Below are positions 8,757-16,829 of a stretch of DNA of 64,000 nucleotides, one piece after another; positions within the stretch are counted from its first letter, which is position 1, and each line of letters begins with the position of its first letter. Origin of the DNA: JADGGV01 sp035715725 (GTDB lineage Bacteria; Gemmatimonadota; Gemmatimonadetes; Longimicrobiales; RSA9). The position numbers were made by a program, and so were the translations under genes. The stretch is from contig DASTKT010000216.1 in the NCBI GenBank assembly GCA_035715725.1, positions 24,719 to 88,718 on the forward strand, read 5' to 3'. Under the pieces are notes generated by a model. The model had not been told where the DNA came from. It saw nothing but the letters and a program-made list of their open reading frames with translations, and made no database searches.

Positions 8757-9724
8757 CCGGCCCCGGATCCTGTTCCGAGCTCCCCCGGAAGGCCGAAGCG
8801 GGCGCGGCGGCCAGCGCCCTCGCCGGTCGCAGGATCCTGGTCACCGGCGCGAGCGGCTTCCTGGGGTCTCATCTCTGTGGACGGCTCGTCGAGTCGGGGG
8901 GCGAGGTGTACGCCGTCTCCCGCAGAGAGCGGAGCGGGAGCACCGACTCGCTGCGCTGGTGTCGGGCCGGGCTCGAGGAGATCGACGCCGTACGGCGCCT
9001 GCTGCGGGAGGTGCGTCCGGACCTCATCTACCACTTCGCCGGCCACGTGAGTGCCGCACCGGCGTCGACCGCGGTATTGCCGACGTTCTACAGCCTGCTC
9101 GCGAGCACGGTCAACCTGCTCGCCGCCGCGATCGAGATCGGCTGCATCCGATTCGTGCTCCCCGGCTCCATGACCGAGCCCGAGCCGGGGCGCACCGATG
9201 AGGCACCGAGCTCCCCGTACGTGGCCGCGAAATGGGCGGCCACCGCGTACGGCCGCATGTTTCACGCGCTCTACGGGACGCCCGTCGTCATCGTCCGTCC
9301 CGCGATCACGTTCGGTCCCGGGCAGCCCGAGGAGAAGCTCATCCCTTACGTGATCCGCTCGCTGTCGAGCGGAACGCCTCCGCGTCTGACGGCCGGCCGT
9401 CTGGGAGCGGATTGGACCTACATCGACGACATGTCCGACGCTCTTCTCATGGCGGGATACGCGGAGGGCCTCGAGGGACAGACGATCGACCTGGGCACGG
9501 GCACCCTGGTCTCGGTCCGGCAAATCGTGACCCAGCTCGTGGAACTCATCGACCCGACGGTGGAGCCGGACTTCGGTGCCGTCCCCGACCGTCCGGGCGA
9601 GCGGGTCCGGGCCGCCGATGTCCGGATCGCACGGGAAAAGATGGGTTGGCGCGCCACCACACCGCTCCATGATGGACTACGCAGGACGGTGGAATGGTAC
9701 ATGGCGCTGGAGCCGCGGCCGTGA
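8753..9724 (+). CDS. NAD-dependent sugar epimerase/dehydratase
   Basis: 323 residues of the extended short-chain dehydrogenase type. VTGASGFLGSH at 30-40 is the NAD-binding Gly motif, and SPYVAAK gives Tyr156 and Lys160. SMTEPE, shortly before, supplies the Ser/Thr position. The first 25 residues are a variable extension. It should act on a nucleotide sugar, either as 4-epimerase, dehydratase or 4-ketoreductase. The start overlaps the preceding stop by ATGA, but 170 bases of non-coding sequence follow it, breaking the tight packing of the operon. Codon choice looks looser (more CGT, GGT, TCT) than in flanking genes, which could mean a later acquisition. Confidence 0.82.
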   Translation: MTGPGSCSELPRKAEAGAAASALAGRRILVTGASGFLGSHLCGRLVESGGEVYAVSRRERSGSTDSLRWCRAGLEEIDAVRRLLREVRPDLIYHFAGHVSAAPASTAVLPTFYSLLASTVNLLAAAIEIGCIRFVLPGSMTEPEPGRTDEAPSSPYVAAKWAATAYGRMFHALYGTPVVIVRPAITFGPGQPEEKLIPYVIRSLSSGTPPRLTAGRLGADWTYIDDMSDALLMAGYAEGLEGQTIDLGTGTLVSVRQIVTQLVELIDPTVEPDFGAVPDRPGERVRAADVRIAREKMGWRATTPLHDGLRRTVEWYMALEPRP

Positions 9725-9894
9725 CGGGGCCGACCGCACGACGCTGCCCTGGTCGGCGTCTCCGGTCCGGAGCGTCGGCACACCGGCGCCGCGCGTCTTC
9801 GCGGCGGCGTCGCGCCCGCACGGACCGTTCGAGGCGAACGCGCCGGCCTGCTCGAGGAACGTCCGACACGAGGATCCGAAGTGAGGCGGCACGC

Positions 9895-10743
9895 ATGAGG
9901 GGACCGGGGCTCGACGGCCTGGCGGCGCTGGTGACCGGCGCGAGCAGCGGCATCGGCCGCGCGCTCGCGCTCGCCCTCGCCGCCGCGGGCGCGGACACCG
10001 TGCTCGTCGGCCGCGACCGCGCGAGGCTCCACGCCGTGGCCGGCGAGGCCGAGCGGCTCGGCGCTACGGCCATCGTCGAGGCGCTCGATCTGACCGACGA
10101 TGCCGCCGTCCGGGCGCTCGCCGCCGGCATCGCCGCCGAGCCGGGCGGGCTCGACGTCCTCGTCCACGCCGCCGGCGTCATCGCGCTCGGGCCCACGGAC
10201 GCCGCGTCGCTCGAGGACCTCGACCGACAGTACCGCACGAACCTGCGCGCGCCCTACCTGCTGACGAAGCTCCTGTTGCGGCCGCTGCGGGCCCGCCGCG
10301 GCCAGGTCGTGTTCATCAACTCGACCGTGGCGCTCGGCGCCCGGCCCAACCTGGGCGCGTATGCCGCGACGAAGCACGGCCTGCGCGCCGTGGCCGACAG
10401 CCTCCGCGCGGAGGTCAACCCGGACGGCGTGCGCGTGATGACCGTCTACCTCGGCCGCACGGCCACGCCCATGCAGGCGGCCGTGCACCGGTACGAGGCG
10501 CGGCCGTACCGGCCGGAGCGGCTGATTCAGCCCGAGGATGTCGCGACCGCCGTGGTGCACCTGCTCGCGCTGCCGCGCACCGTCCAGGTGACGGACATCC
10601 GGCTGCTCCCGGAGCGGAAGCCGCTCGATGACGCCTTGCCCGGCGACGCGGGCGCGGCCGCCGCGCCCGGGGACGCCACCGTCCGCTCCGCGCCGGGCGG
10701 CGCCGCCGCCACACCGGATTCCTCCAACCCCACGGTCCGATGA
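9895..10743 (+). CDS. Classical short-chain dehydrogenase/reductase
   Basis: 282 residues. TGASSGIG at 14-21 binds the cofactor, HAAG replaces the usual NNAG near 91-94, and the catalytic set is Ser143, Tyr156 and Lys160 in AYAATK. The core ends near 245. The last 35 residues are a Pro/Ala/Gly-rich tail without structure. It is probably a ketoreductase for the sugar made by this operon. The ATG at 9895 follows a gap of 170 bases that holds nothing recognisable. The stop overlaps the next start (ATGA). Confidence 0.82.
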   Translation: MRGPGLDGLAALVTGASSGIGRALALALAAAGADTVLVGRDRARLHAVAGEAERLGATAIVEALDLTDDAAVRALAAGIAAEPGGLDVLVHAAGVIALGPTDAASLEDLDRQYRTNLRAPYLLTKLLLRPLRARRGQVVFINSTVALGARPNLGAYAATKHGLRAVADSLRAEVNPDGVRVMTVYLGRTATPMQAAVHRYEARPYRPERLIQPEDVATAVVHLLALPRTVQVTDIRLLPERKPLDDALPGDAGAAAAPGDATVRSAPGGAAATPDSSNPTVR

Positions 10744-11795
10744 GAGTCCTGCTGACCGGTCACAACGGGTACGTCGGCTCGGTCATGAGCCGGATGCTGC
10801 GCGAGCACGGCCACACGGTGGTGGGGCTGGACACGTTCCTGTTCGAGGAGTGCACGTTCGGCGACGACGCGCCGGACGGCGAGGCGATCCGGATGGACGT
10901 GCGCGACGTGCGCTGCGCCGACCTGGCCGGCTTCGATGCCGTGATCCACCTCGCCGCGCTCTGCAACGACCCGCTGGGCAACCTGAACCCGGACATCACG
11001 TACGAGGTCAACCACCGCGCCTCGGTGCGGCTGGCCGAGCTGGCGAAGGCCGCGGGCGTGCCCCGCTTCCTCTTCGCCTCCTCGTGCAGCCTCTACGGCG
11101 TGGCCGGCGCGGACATGCTCCAGGAGGACGCGGCGTTCAACCCGATCACGCCGTACGGCGAGTCCAAGGTGCGCGTGGAGCGGGACCTGGCCCGCCTCGC
11201 CGACGACTCGTTCAGCCCGACGTGCCTGCGCAACGCCACGGCGTACGGCGTCTCGCCGCGGCTGCGGGCCGACGTCGTCGTCAACAACCTGGTCGCGGTG
11301 GCGTTCACCACGGGCGACGTCCTGATCCAGAGCGATGGCACGCCGTGGCGGCCGCTCGTGCACGTCGAGGACTTCTCCCGCGCGTTCCTCGCCGTGCTGC
11401 ACGCGCCGCGGGAGCGGGTCCACAACGAGGCGTTCAACGTGGGGCGCACCGCGGAGAACTACCGGGTGAGCGAGCTCGCGGAGATCGTCGCGGAGGTCGT
11501 GCCCGGCAGCCGGATCACGTTCGCGGAGGGCGGCGGCCCCGACCCGCGCAGCTACCGGGTCGACTGCAGCAAGCTGGAGACGCTGCTCCCCGAGTACCGC
11601 CCGGAGTGGACGGTGCGGCGCGGCGTCGAGGAGCTCCACGATGCGTACCGCCGCCACGAGCTGACCGCGCGGGACTTCCACGGAGGACGCTACCTCCGGA
11701 TCCGTCACATCCAGGCGTTGCAGGCCGAGGGCCGGCTGGACGGGCGGATGCGCTGGCGGACCCCCCTCGAGATGGCGGGGGCCGCCGGTGCGTGA
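10740..11795 (+). CDS. NAD-dependent epimerase/dehydratase
   Basis: 351 residues of the extended SDR family. GHNGYVG at 7-13 is the NAD-binding loop, SSCSLYG lies at 114-120, and YGESK supplies Tyr139 and Lys143. RPLVHVEDFSRAF and the C-terminal substrate region are typical of nucleotide-sugar 4-epimerases and 4,6-dehydratases. Together with the next gene, a glucose-1-phosphate cytidylyltransferase homologue, it could be the reductase or dehydratase of a CDP-sugar branch. Sequence alone does not fix which. Confidence 0.82.
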   Translation: MRVLLTGHNGYVGSVMSRMLREHGHTVVGLDTFLFEECTFGDDAPDGEAIRMDVRDVRCADLAGFDAVIHLAALCNDPLGNLNPDITYEVNHRASVRLAELAKAAGVPRFLFASSCSLYGVAGADMLQEDAAFNPITPYGESKVRVERDLARLADDSFSPTCLRNATAYGVSPRLRADVVVNNLVAVAFTTGDVLIQSDGTPWRPLVHVEDFSRAFLAVLHAPRERVHNEAFNVGRTAENYRVSELAEIVAEVVPGSRITFAEGGGPDPRSYRVDCSKLETLLPEYRPEWTVRRGVEELHDAYRRHELTARDFHGGRYLRIRHIQALQAEGRLDGRMRWRTPLEMAGAAGA

Positions 11796-11833
11796 GCTCG
11801 GTGTCGCGCCATCCAACGCGTGAGGAGCGAGCC

Positions 11834-12694
11834 ATGAAGGTCGTCCTGTTCTGCGGAGGCCTGGGGATGCGGCTGCGGGACTATGCGGAGAACGTCCCGA
11901 AGCCCATGGTGCCGCTCGGGTACCGCCCGATCCTGTGGCACATCATGAAGTACTACGCCCACTTCGGGCACAACGACTTCATCCTCTGCCTCGGCTACCG
12001 CGGCGACGTCATCAAGAACTACTTCCTCAACTACGAGGAGTGCGTCTCCAACGACTTCGTCCTGTCCGCGGGCGGGCGGCGGCGCGAGCTGCTCAACAGC
12101 GACATCGAGGACTGGCGCATCACGTTCGTCGACACGGGGCTCAACACGAACATCGGCGAGCGCCTCCTGGCCGTGCGGCCGTACCTCGAGGACCAGGAGA
12201 CGTTCCTGGCCAACTACGCCGACGGGCTGACGGACCTGCACCTCCCCGACCAGATCGAGCACGTCCGGCGGCTCGGCAAGGTGGCGAGCTTCCTCGCCGT
12301 CCGGCCGAACCTGAGCTACCACTTCCTCTCCGCGGACGCGAGCGGCCTCGTCACCAGCTTCCGCGACATCGCGCAGTCGGGGCTCCGCGTCAACGGCGGC
12401 TTCTTCGTCCTCCGCCGCGAGATCTTCGACTTCATGCGGCCAGGCGAGGAGCTGGTGCTGGCGCCGTTCGAGCGGCTGATCGCCGCCCGGCAGCTCGTCG
12501 GCTATCCCTACGACGGGTTCTGGGTGCCGATGGACACGGCCAAGGACAAGCAGCGCCTGGACGCCCTGTACGAGCGCGGCGAGCCGCCGTGGTTCGTCTG
12601 GAAGGGCGCCGTGCCGCGGCGCGCCGTGGCGTCGCTGGCCGGGCGCATGCGCCTGTACGCGGAAGGCCTCGAGACGGAGGCCGCGCGGCCATGA
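11834..12694 (+). CDS. Glucose-1-phosphate cytidylyltransferase-like enzyme
   Basis: 286 residues of the sugar-nucleotidyltransferase family, closest in feel to RfbF: MKVVLFCGG at the N terminus, KPMVPLGYRPILWHIMKYYAHFG after it, and the LCLGYRGDVIKNYF stretch. It would activate a hexose-1-phosphate with CTP. Oddity: the signature GGxGTRL reads GGLGMRL (8-14), with Met where most family members have Thr. I believe a subfamily shares this, but cannot check. A GAGGAGCG ribosome-binding site precedes the ATG. Its stop overlaps the PIG-L gene. No rfbG or rfbH homologue that I would name with confidence lies nearby. Confidence 0.82.
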   Translation: MKVVLFCGGLGMRLRDYAENVPKPMVPLGYRPILWHIMKYYAHFGHNDFILCLGYRGDVIKNYFLNYEECVSNDFVLSAGGRRRELLNSDIEDWRITFVDTGLNTNIGERLLAVRPYLEDQETFLANYADGLTDLHLPDQIEHVRRLGKVASFLAVRPNLSYHFLSADASGLVTSFRDIAQSGLRVNGGFFVLRREIFDFMRPGEELVLAPFERLIAARQLVGYPYDGFWVPMDTAKDKQRLDALYERGEPPWFVWKGAVPRRAVASLAGRMRLYAEGLETEAARP

Positions 12695-13347
12695 TGACGC
12701 TCGAGCTCGGACCCGCGGCGCGGGATCGGCTCCGCCTCCTCTGCCTGGGCGCCCACCCCGACGACATCGAGATCGGCTGCGGCGGCACGGTGTTGCGCCT
12801 GCTCGCCGAACGGCCCGGCGGCAGCGTCGACTGGATCGTCTTCAGCGGCTCGGAGCCGCGCGCCGCGGAAGCACGCCGCGGCGCCGCGCTCTTCCTCGGC
12901 GACGCCGCCGAGGCCCGGGTGAGCGTGCACCGCTTCCGCGACGGCTTCTTCCCCTACCTCGGCGGCGAGATCAAGGAGCTGTTCGAGTCGCTCAAGGCGA
13001 CGCTCGCGCCCGACGTCATCTTCACGCATCACGCCCACGACCTGCACCAGGACCATCGCGTGATCGCCGAGCTGACCTGGAACACGTTCCGCGACCAGCT
13101 CATCCTCGAGTACGAGATCCCCAAGTACGATGGCGGGCTGGCCACGCCCAACGTCTTCGTCCCGCTCGACGAGGCCACGCGGCGCCGCAAGGTCGGCTCG
13201 CTGATGGAGGCGTTCGCCACGCAGCGGGAGAAGCGCTGGTTCACCGACGCGACGTTCGACGGGCTCATGCGGCTGCGCGGCGTCGAGTGCGCGTCGCCGA
13301 GCGGGTACGCGGAGGGCTTCCACGCGCGGAAGCTGGTCGTCGCATGA
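12691..13347 (+). CDS. PIG-L family zinc deacetylase
   Basis: 218 residues. AHPDDIE at 21-27 gives the metal ligands His22 and Asp25, and HDLHQDH at 116-122 supplies the distal His ligand. The family removes N-acetyl groups from sugars such as GlcNAc-PI, GlcNAc-inositol or bacillithiol precursors. Here, inside a sugar-nucleotide operon, it is likely to de-N-acetylate a sugar or to work with the DUF4910 protein on the same N-acyl group; that is inference. Starts overlap at both ends (ATGA), so expression is coupled to the cytidylyltransferase and the exporter. Confidence 0.88.
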   Translation: MMTLELGPAARDRLRLLCLGAHPDDIEIGCGGTVLRLLAERPGGSVDWIVFSGSEPRAAEARRGAALFLGDAAEARVSVHRFRDGFFPYLGGEIKELFESLKATLAPDVIFTHHAHDLHQDHRVIAELTWNTFRDQLILEYEIPKYDGGLATPNVFVPLDEATRRRKVGSLMEAFATQREKRWFTDATFDGLMRLRGVECASPSGYAEGFHARKLVVA

Positions 13348-14294
13348 ACGCGCGGAGCGGGCCGGTGAGCGTGGAGCCGGCGACGGCCGCCGCGGCGGCC
13401 GATGCGCCGCCCGCCGCGGGCGCCGCCGAACCGTCCGCCGCGTCGTGGGCCGGGCGCCCGGACGTCGAGACGGTGGTGGGCCTCGAAGGGGGGACCACGC
13501 GCGGCGAGCTGCTGCGCTCGCTCCGCGAGCTGGTCCGGCGCCGCGACCTGCTCTTCGTGGTCGCCTGGCGCGAGATCAAGGTGAAGTACAAGCAGTCGGT
13601 GATGGGCTTCGCCTGGGCCGTCCTGATGCCCGCATTGATCGTCATGGCCGGCGTGCTCGTCAAGTACGCCTTCGCCTCCATCTCCGGCAGCCGGCTGCGC
13701 ACGGACGACGTCGTCAGCGTGGCCGTGCGCTCGGTGCCGTGGGCGTTCTTCGTGGCGTCGATCCGCTTCGCGTCGACGAGCCTGATCTCCAACTCCAACC
13801 TGGTGACGAAGATCTACATGCCGCGGATGATCTTCCCCGTGGCCTCGGTCCTCTCCCAGCTCGCGGACCTCGGCGTGGCGACCGTCGTCCTCGCTCTCCT
13901 CCTCGTCGTCGCGGGCGTCGGGGTCGGCGCGCAGATCCTCTGGGTCCCCGTGCTCCTCGTCCCGCTCGTGCTGCTCGTGGCCGGGCTCGGGATCTTCCTG
14001 TCCGCGGCCGGCCTCTTCTTCCGCGACGTGAAGTACATCGTCGAGGTGATCATCACGTTCGCGATCTTCTTCACGCCCGTCTTCTACGACGTCTCGATGT
14101 TCGGCGCGTGGGCCGGAGTCCTGATGCTGAACCCCGTCGCGCCGATCCTGGAGGGCATCGCCGCCGCGGTCCTCTCGAAGCCCATGCCGTCCGCGGGATG
14201 GCTCGGCTACAGCGCCGGCGTCGCGGTCGTCGGCCTCGTCGCCGCCGTCGCCTTCTTCAAGCGCGTCGAGCCCTACTTCGCGGAGAGCGTATGA
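13344..14294 (+). CDS. Polysaccharide ABC transporter permease (Wzm/TagG type)
   Basis: 316 residues. An Ala/Pro-rich cytoplasmic N terminus of about 55 residues is followed by the family hallmark REIKVKYKQSVMGFAW and six or so membrane segments (from about 91 to 308). LFFRDVKYIVEVIITFAIFFTPVFYD near the fourth and fifth helices is typical of ABC-2 polysaccharide exporters. With the ATPase downstream it should move the lipid-linked glycan across the inner membrane. The family usually starts close to REIKVKY, so the long N-terminal extension is unusual. ATGA overlaps on both sides. Confidence 0.9.
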   Translation: MNARSGPVSVEPATAAAAADAPPAAGAAEPSAASWAGRPDVETVVGLEGGTTRGELLRSLRELVRRRDLLFVVAWREIKVKYKQSVMGFAWAVLMPALIVMAGVLVKYAFASISGSRLRTDDVVSVAVRSVPWAFFVASIRFASTSLISNSNLVTKIYMPRMIFPVASVLSQLADLGVATVVLALLLVVAGVGVGAQILWVPVLLVPLVLLVAGLGIFLSAAGLFFRDVKYIVEVIITFAIFFTPVFYDVSMFGAWAGVLMLNPVAPILEGIAAAVLSKPMPSAGWLGYSAGVAVVGLVAAVAFFKRVEPYFAESV

Positions 14295-15577
14295 GCGCCC
14301 GGTCCGAGGGCGTCCTCGTCATGGAGCACGTGTACAAGAAGTTCCGCCGGGGAGAGATCTACGATTCGCTGCGCGACCTGATCCCGGGGCTCGTCGGCCG
14401 GCTGGGCCGGAGCGCGCCCGCCGAGTCGCTGCACGGCAAGGAATTCTGGGCGCTGCAGGACATCTCCTTCGAGGTGGGCCGTGGCGAGGCGTTCGGCATC
14501 GTCGGCGCGAATGGCGCCGGCAAGAGCACGATCCTCAAGCTGCTGAGCGGCGTCATGCGTCCCACGCGCGGCCGGACCACCCGGCGCGGCCGGCTCTCGG
14601 CGCTCATCGAGGTGGGCGCGGGCTTCCACCCCGATCTGACCGGCCGGGAGAACATCTACCTGAACGGGATGATCCTGGGCATGACGAAGGACGAGGTCCG
14701 CCGGAAGTTCGACGAGATCGTCGAGTTCGCCGGGCTCGCGGACTTCATCGACACGCCGGTCAAGCGCTACTCGTCCGGGATGTACGCCCGCCTCGGCTTC
14801 GCCGTCGCCGCGCACGTCGAGCCCGACCTGCTGATCGTGGACGAGGTGCTCAGCGTCGGCGACTACCTCTTCCAGCAGAAGTGCCTCGACCGCATGAACT
14901 CGATCCTGAAGGGCGGCACGACCGTCCTGTTCGTCTCGCACAACCTGCACGCGGTGGCCGAGCTGTGCCCGCGGGGCATGCTCCTGGAGAAGGGGAGGAT
15001 GATCGCGTGCGGCCCGACGGACGAGGTGATCCGCACCTACATCGGCCGCGCGCAGGACCAGCGCTCGGAGGAGGGGACCCGCGTCCAGATCCGCGAGATC
15101 CGGCTCCGCCGCGCGGACGGGCCCACGGTCCGATTCGAGCCGGGGGAGACGGCGTGCGTCGACGTGACGGTCGCCGCGAGCCAGGCGAGCGGCGACGTCT
15201 CCGTCGTCGTCCAGATCGTCGACGACAACTTCTACCCCCTCTTCGACACCTGCAACGCGCGCCTGAGCGGCGGGATGAGCGCATCGCTCGGCGCGGGCGA
15301 GCGGCTCGAGTGCACGTTCGAGCTGGACCTGCACCTGGGCGCCGGCACGTACCACGTCAACGTGTACGCGCACGAGTATTCGACGGATCGCCCGTTCAGC
15401 ACCTGGCGATCCGCCGCGAGCTTCTTCATCGGCGAAACGCGCACGATGAAGGGGCGTGCCAACCTCTATCCGCGGTTGCGGCGTTGTCGGACGGTGGCCG
15501 CGGAGCCGGCCGAGCCGTCGGGCGGGGCGCCCCGCCTCGCGCGCTCGGCCGGCGACGCCGCCGCCCGGACCGACTGA
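14291..15577 (+). CDS. Polysaccharide ABC transporter ATPase with C-terminal glycan-binding domain (Wzt type)
   Basis: 428 residues. GANGAGKST at 72-80 is Walker A, YSSGM at 160-164 the family-specific signature, LLIVDE at 180-185 Walker B, and His217 the switch. The residues from about 265 to 400 form a beta-rich Wzt C-terminal domain (FEPGETACVDVTV, GTYHVNVYAHE), which in other systems recognises the modified non-reducing end of the chain before export. This implies that a terminal cap, perhaps the C-methyl sugar, is the export signal (inference). The final 25 residues are low complexity. Starts in the stop of the permease gene. Confidence 0.9.
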   Translation: MSARSEGVLVMEHVYKKFRRGEIYDSLRDLIPGLVGRLGRSAPAESLHGKEFWALQDISFEVGRGEAFGIVGANGAGKSTILKLLSGVMRPTRGRTTRRGRLSALIEVGAGFHPDLTGRENIYLNGMILGMTKDEVRRKFDEIVEFAGLADFIDTPVKRYSSGMYARLGFAVAAHVEPDLLIVDEVLSVGDYLFQQKCLDRMNSILKGGTTVLFVSHNLHAVAELCPRGMLLEKGRMIACGPTDEVIRTYIGRAQDQRSEEGTRVQIREIRLRRADGPTVRFEPGETACVDVTVAASQASGDVSVVVQIVDDNFYPLFDTCNARLSGGMSASLGAGERLECTFELDLHLGAGTYHVNVYAHEYSTDRPFSTWRSAASFFIGETRTMKGRANLYPRLRRCRTVAAEPAEPSGGAPRLARSAGDAAARTD

Positions 15578-15719
15578 CCCGCCAGGGGCGCGGAGGGGCC
15601 GAAGCGGTTCCACCACGTGAACACCGATGGCGCGAGCGCCCGGCTCGCGCCTCCCACACCGGGCGTCGCCCGACGCCACGCACCGGTCTCCGGTGACGTT
15701 CGAACCCGGCAGGTGAGCC

Positions 15720-16829
15720 ATGTCGCCGAACCTCCGTGCCGGCGATCTCGTCGAGGTCCGCAGCGAAGCGGAAATCCTCGCCTCGCTCGACGAGAACGGC
15801 TGCATCGACGGCCTCCCCTTCATGCCCGAGATGCTCGAGTACTGCGGTGCGCGCGTCCGCGTCGACAAGCGGGCCGACAAGACGTGCGACACGATCGACT
15901 ACACCGGCAACCGCCGCATGCGCGACGCCGTCCACCTCGAGGGGATGCGCTGCAGCGGCGCCGCGCACGGCGGCTGCCAGGCGCACTGCCCGTTCTTCTG
16001 GAAGGAAGCGTGGCTGAAGCCGGTGGACGACCGCGCCGGCGCGCCCGCCCGACCGCGCCGCGCCGCGCCCGACCGGCCGCGCGCCGCCGGACCCGCGCCG
16101 GCGCCCGCGCAACCACGCTGGGACCGCGCGCGGCTGATGGCCGCCACCCAGCGCCCAGGCCCGGACGGGGAAGCGATCCGCTACCGCTGCCAGGCCACCG
16201 AGCTGCTCGCCGCCACCACTCCCATGGCGTGGTGGGATGTCCGGCAGTACGTGCGCGACGTCCGGTCGGGGAACGTCGGCGTGATGGACGTCGTGCGCGC
16301 GGCGTCGTTCCGGCTCTTCCGCCGGCTCATCCACGCCCGCTGGTTCCGCGGCTACCGGCTCGCGCTTCGTGCCTACGACCGGTTCCAGTCGTGGCGGGGC
16401 GGTCCGCCCTACCCGTTGACGGCCGGCACGCTGGCGCGGACGCCGCGGCAGACGCTCGACCTCCTCCCCGGCGAGCTCGTGCGGGTCAAGCCGCTGGACG
16501 CCATCCGCCGGACCGTCGACGGGCGCGGCCGCAACCGGGGGCTCTCCTTCGATCCCGAGATGGTCCGCTACTGCGGCAGCGAGCGCCCGGTGCTCGCCCG
16601 CGTCGAGCGCCTCATCGACGAGCGGACCGGGGCGATGGTCCACCTCTCGAGCGACTGCATCATCCTCGACGGCGCCGTCTGCCGGGCCACCTGCAGCCAC
16701 AAGCGGCTCTTCTGCCCGCGCCAGCTCTATCCGTTCTGGCGCGAGATCTGGCTGGAACGCGTCGAGCGCCCCGCGGGCGACGTCGAGCCCGCGCCCCGCG
16801 CGCGCGAGGCGGAGCCGACGGCCGTATGA
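15720..16829 (+). CDS. Protein with two copies of a Cys-rich domain, function unknown
   Basis: 369 residues with a clear internal duplication. Copy 1 (about 7-102) reads GDLVEVRS, then LPFMPEMLEYCG, then five cysteines (42, 56, 78, 86, 90) and FFWKEAWLKPV. Copy 2 (about 250-348) reads GELVRVKP, LSFDPEMVRYCG, cysteines at 285, 313, 321, 325 and 332, and PFWREIWLERV. The 145-residue linker is partly Arg/Pro-rich and partly helical, with no membrane segment. Single-domain versions of this SH3-like Cys-rich unit occur next to glycan genes in other bacteria, without a known role. Cysteine spacing suggests metal or Fe-S binding. Overlaps the next gene by ATGA. Confidence 0.7.
   Translation: MSPNLRAGDLVEVRSEAEILASLDENGCIDGLPFMPEMLEYCGARVRVDKRADKTCDTIDYTGNRRMRDAVHLEGMRCSGAAHGGCQAHCPFFWKEAWLKPVDDRAGAPARPRRAAPDRPRAAGPAPAPAQPRWDRARLMAATQRPGPDGEAIRYRCQATELLAATTPMAWWDVRQYVRDVRSGNVGVMDVVRAASFRLFRRLIHARWFRGYRLALRAYDRFQSWRGGPPYPLTAGTLARTPRQTLDLLPGELVRVKPLDAIRRTVDGRGRNRGLSFDPEMVRYCGSERPVLARVERLIDERTGAMVHLSSDCIILDGAVCRATCSHKRLFCPRQLYPFWREIWLERVERPAGDVEPAPRAREAEPTAV

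Noticed and set aside
15660..15719. tRNA-like GTTCGAACCC word
   Set aside because: No acceptor stem or cloverleaf can be drawn around it.
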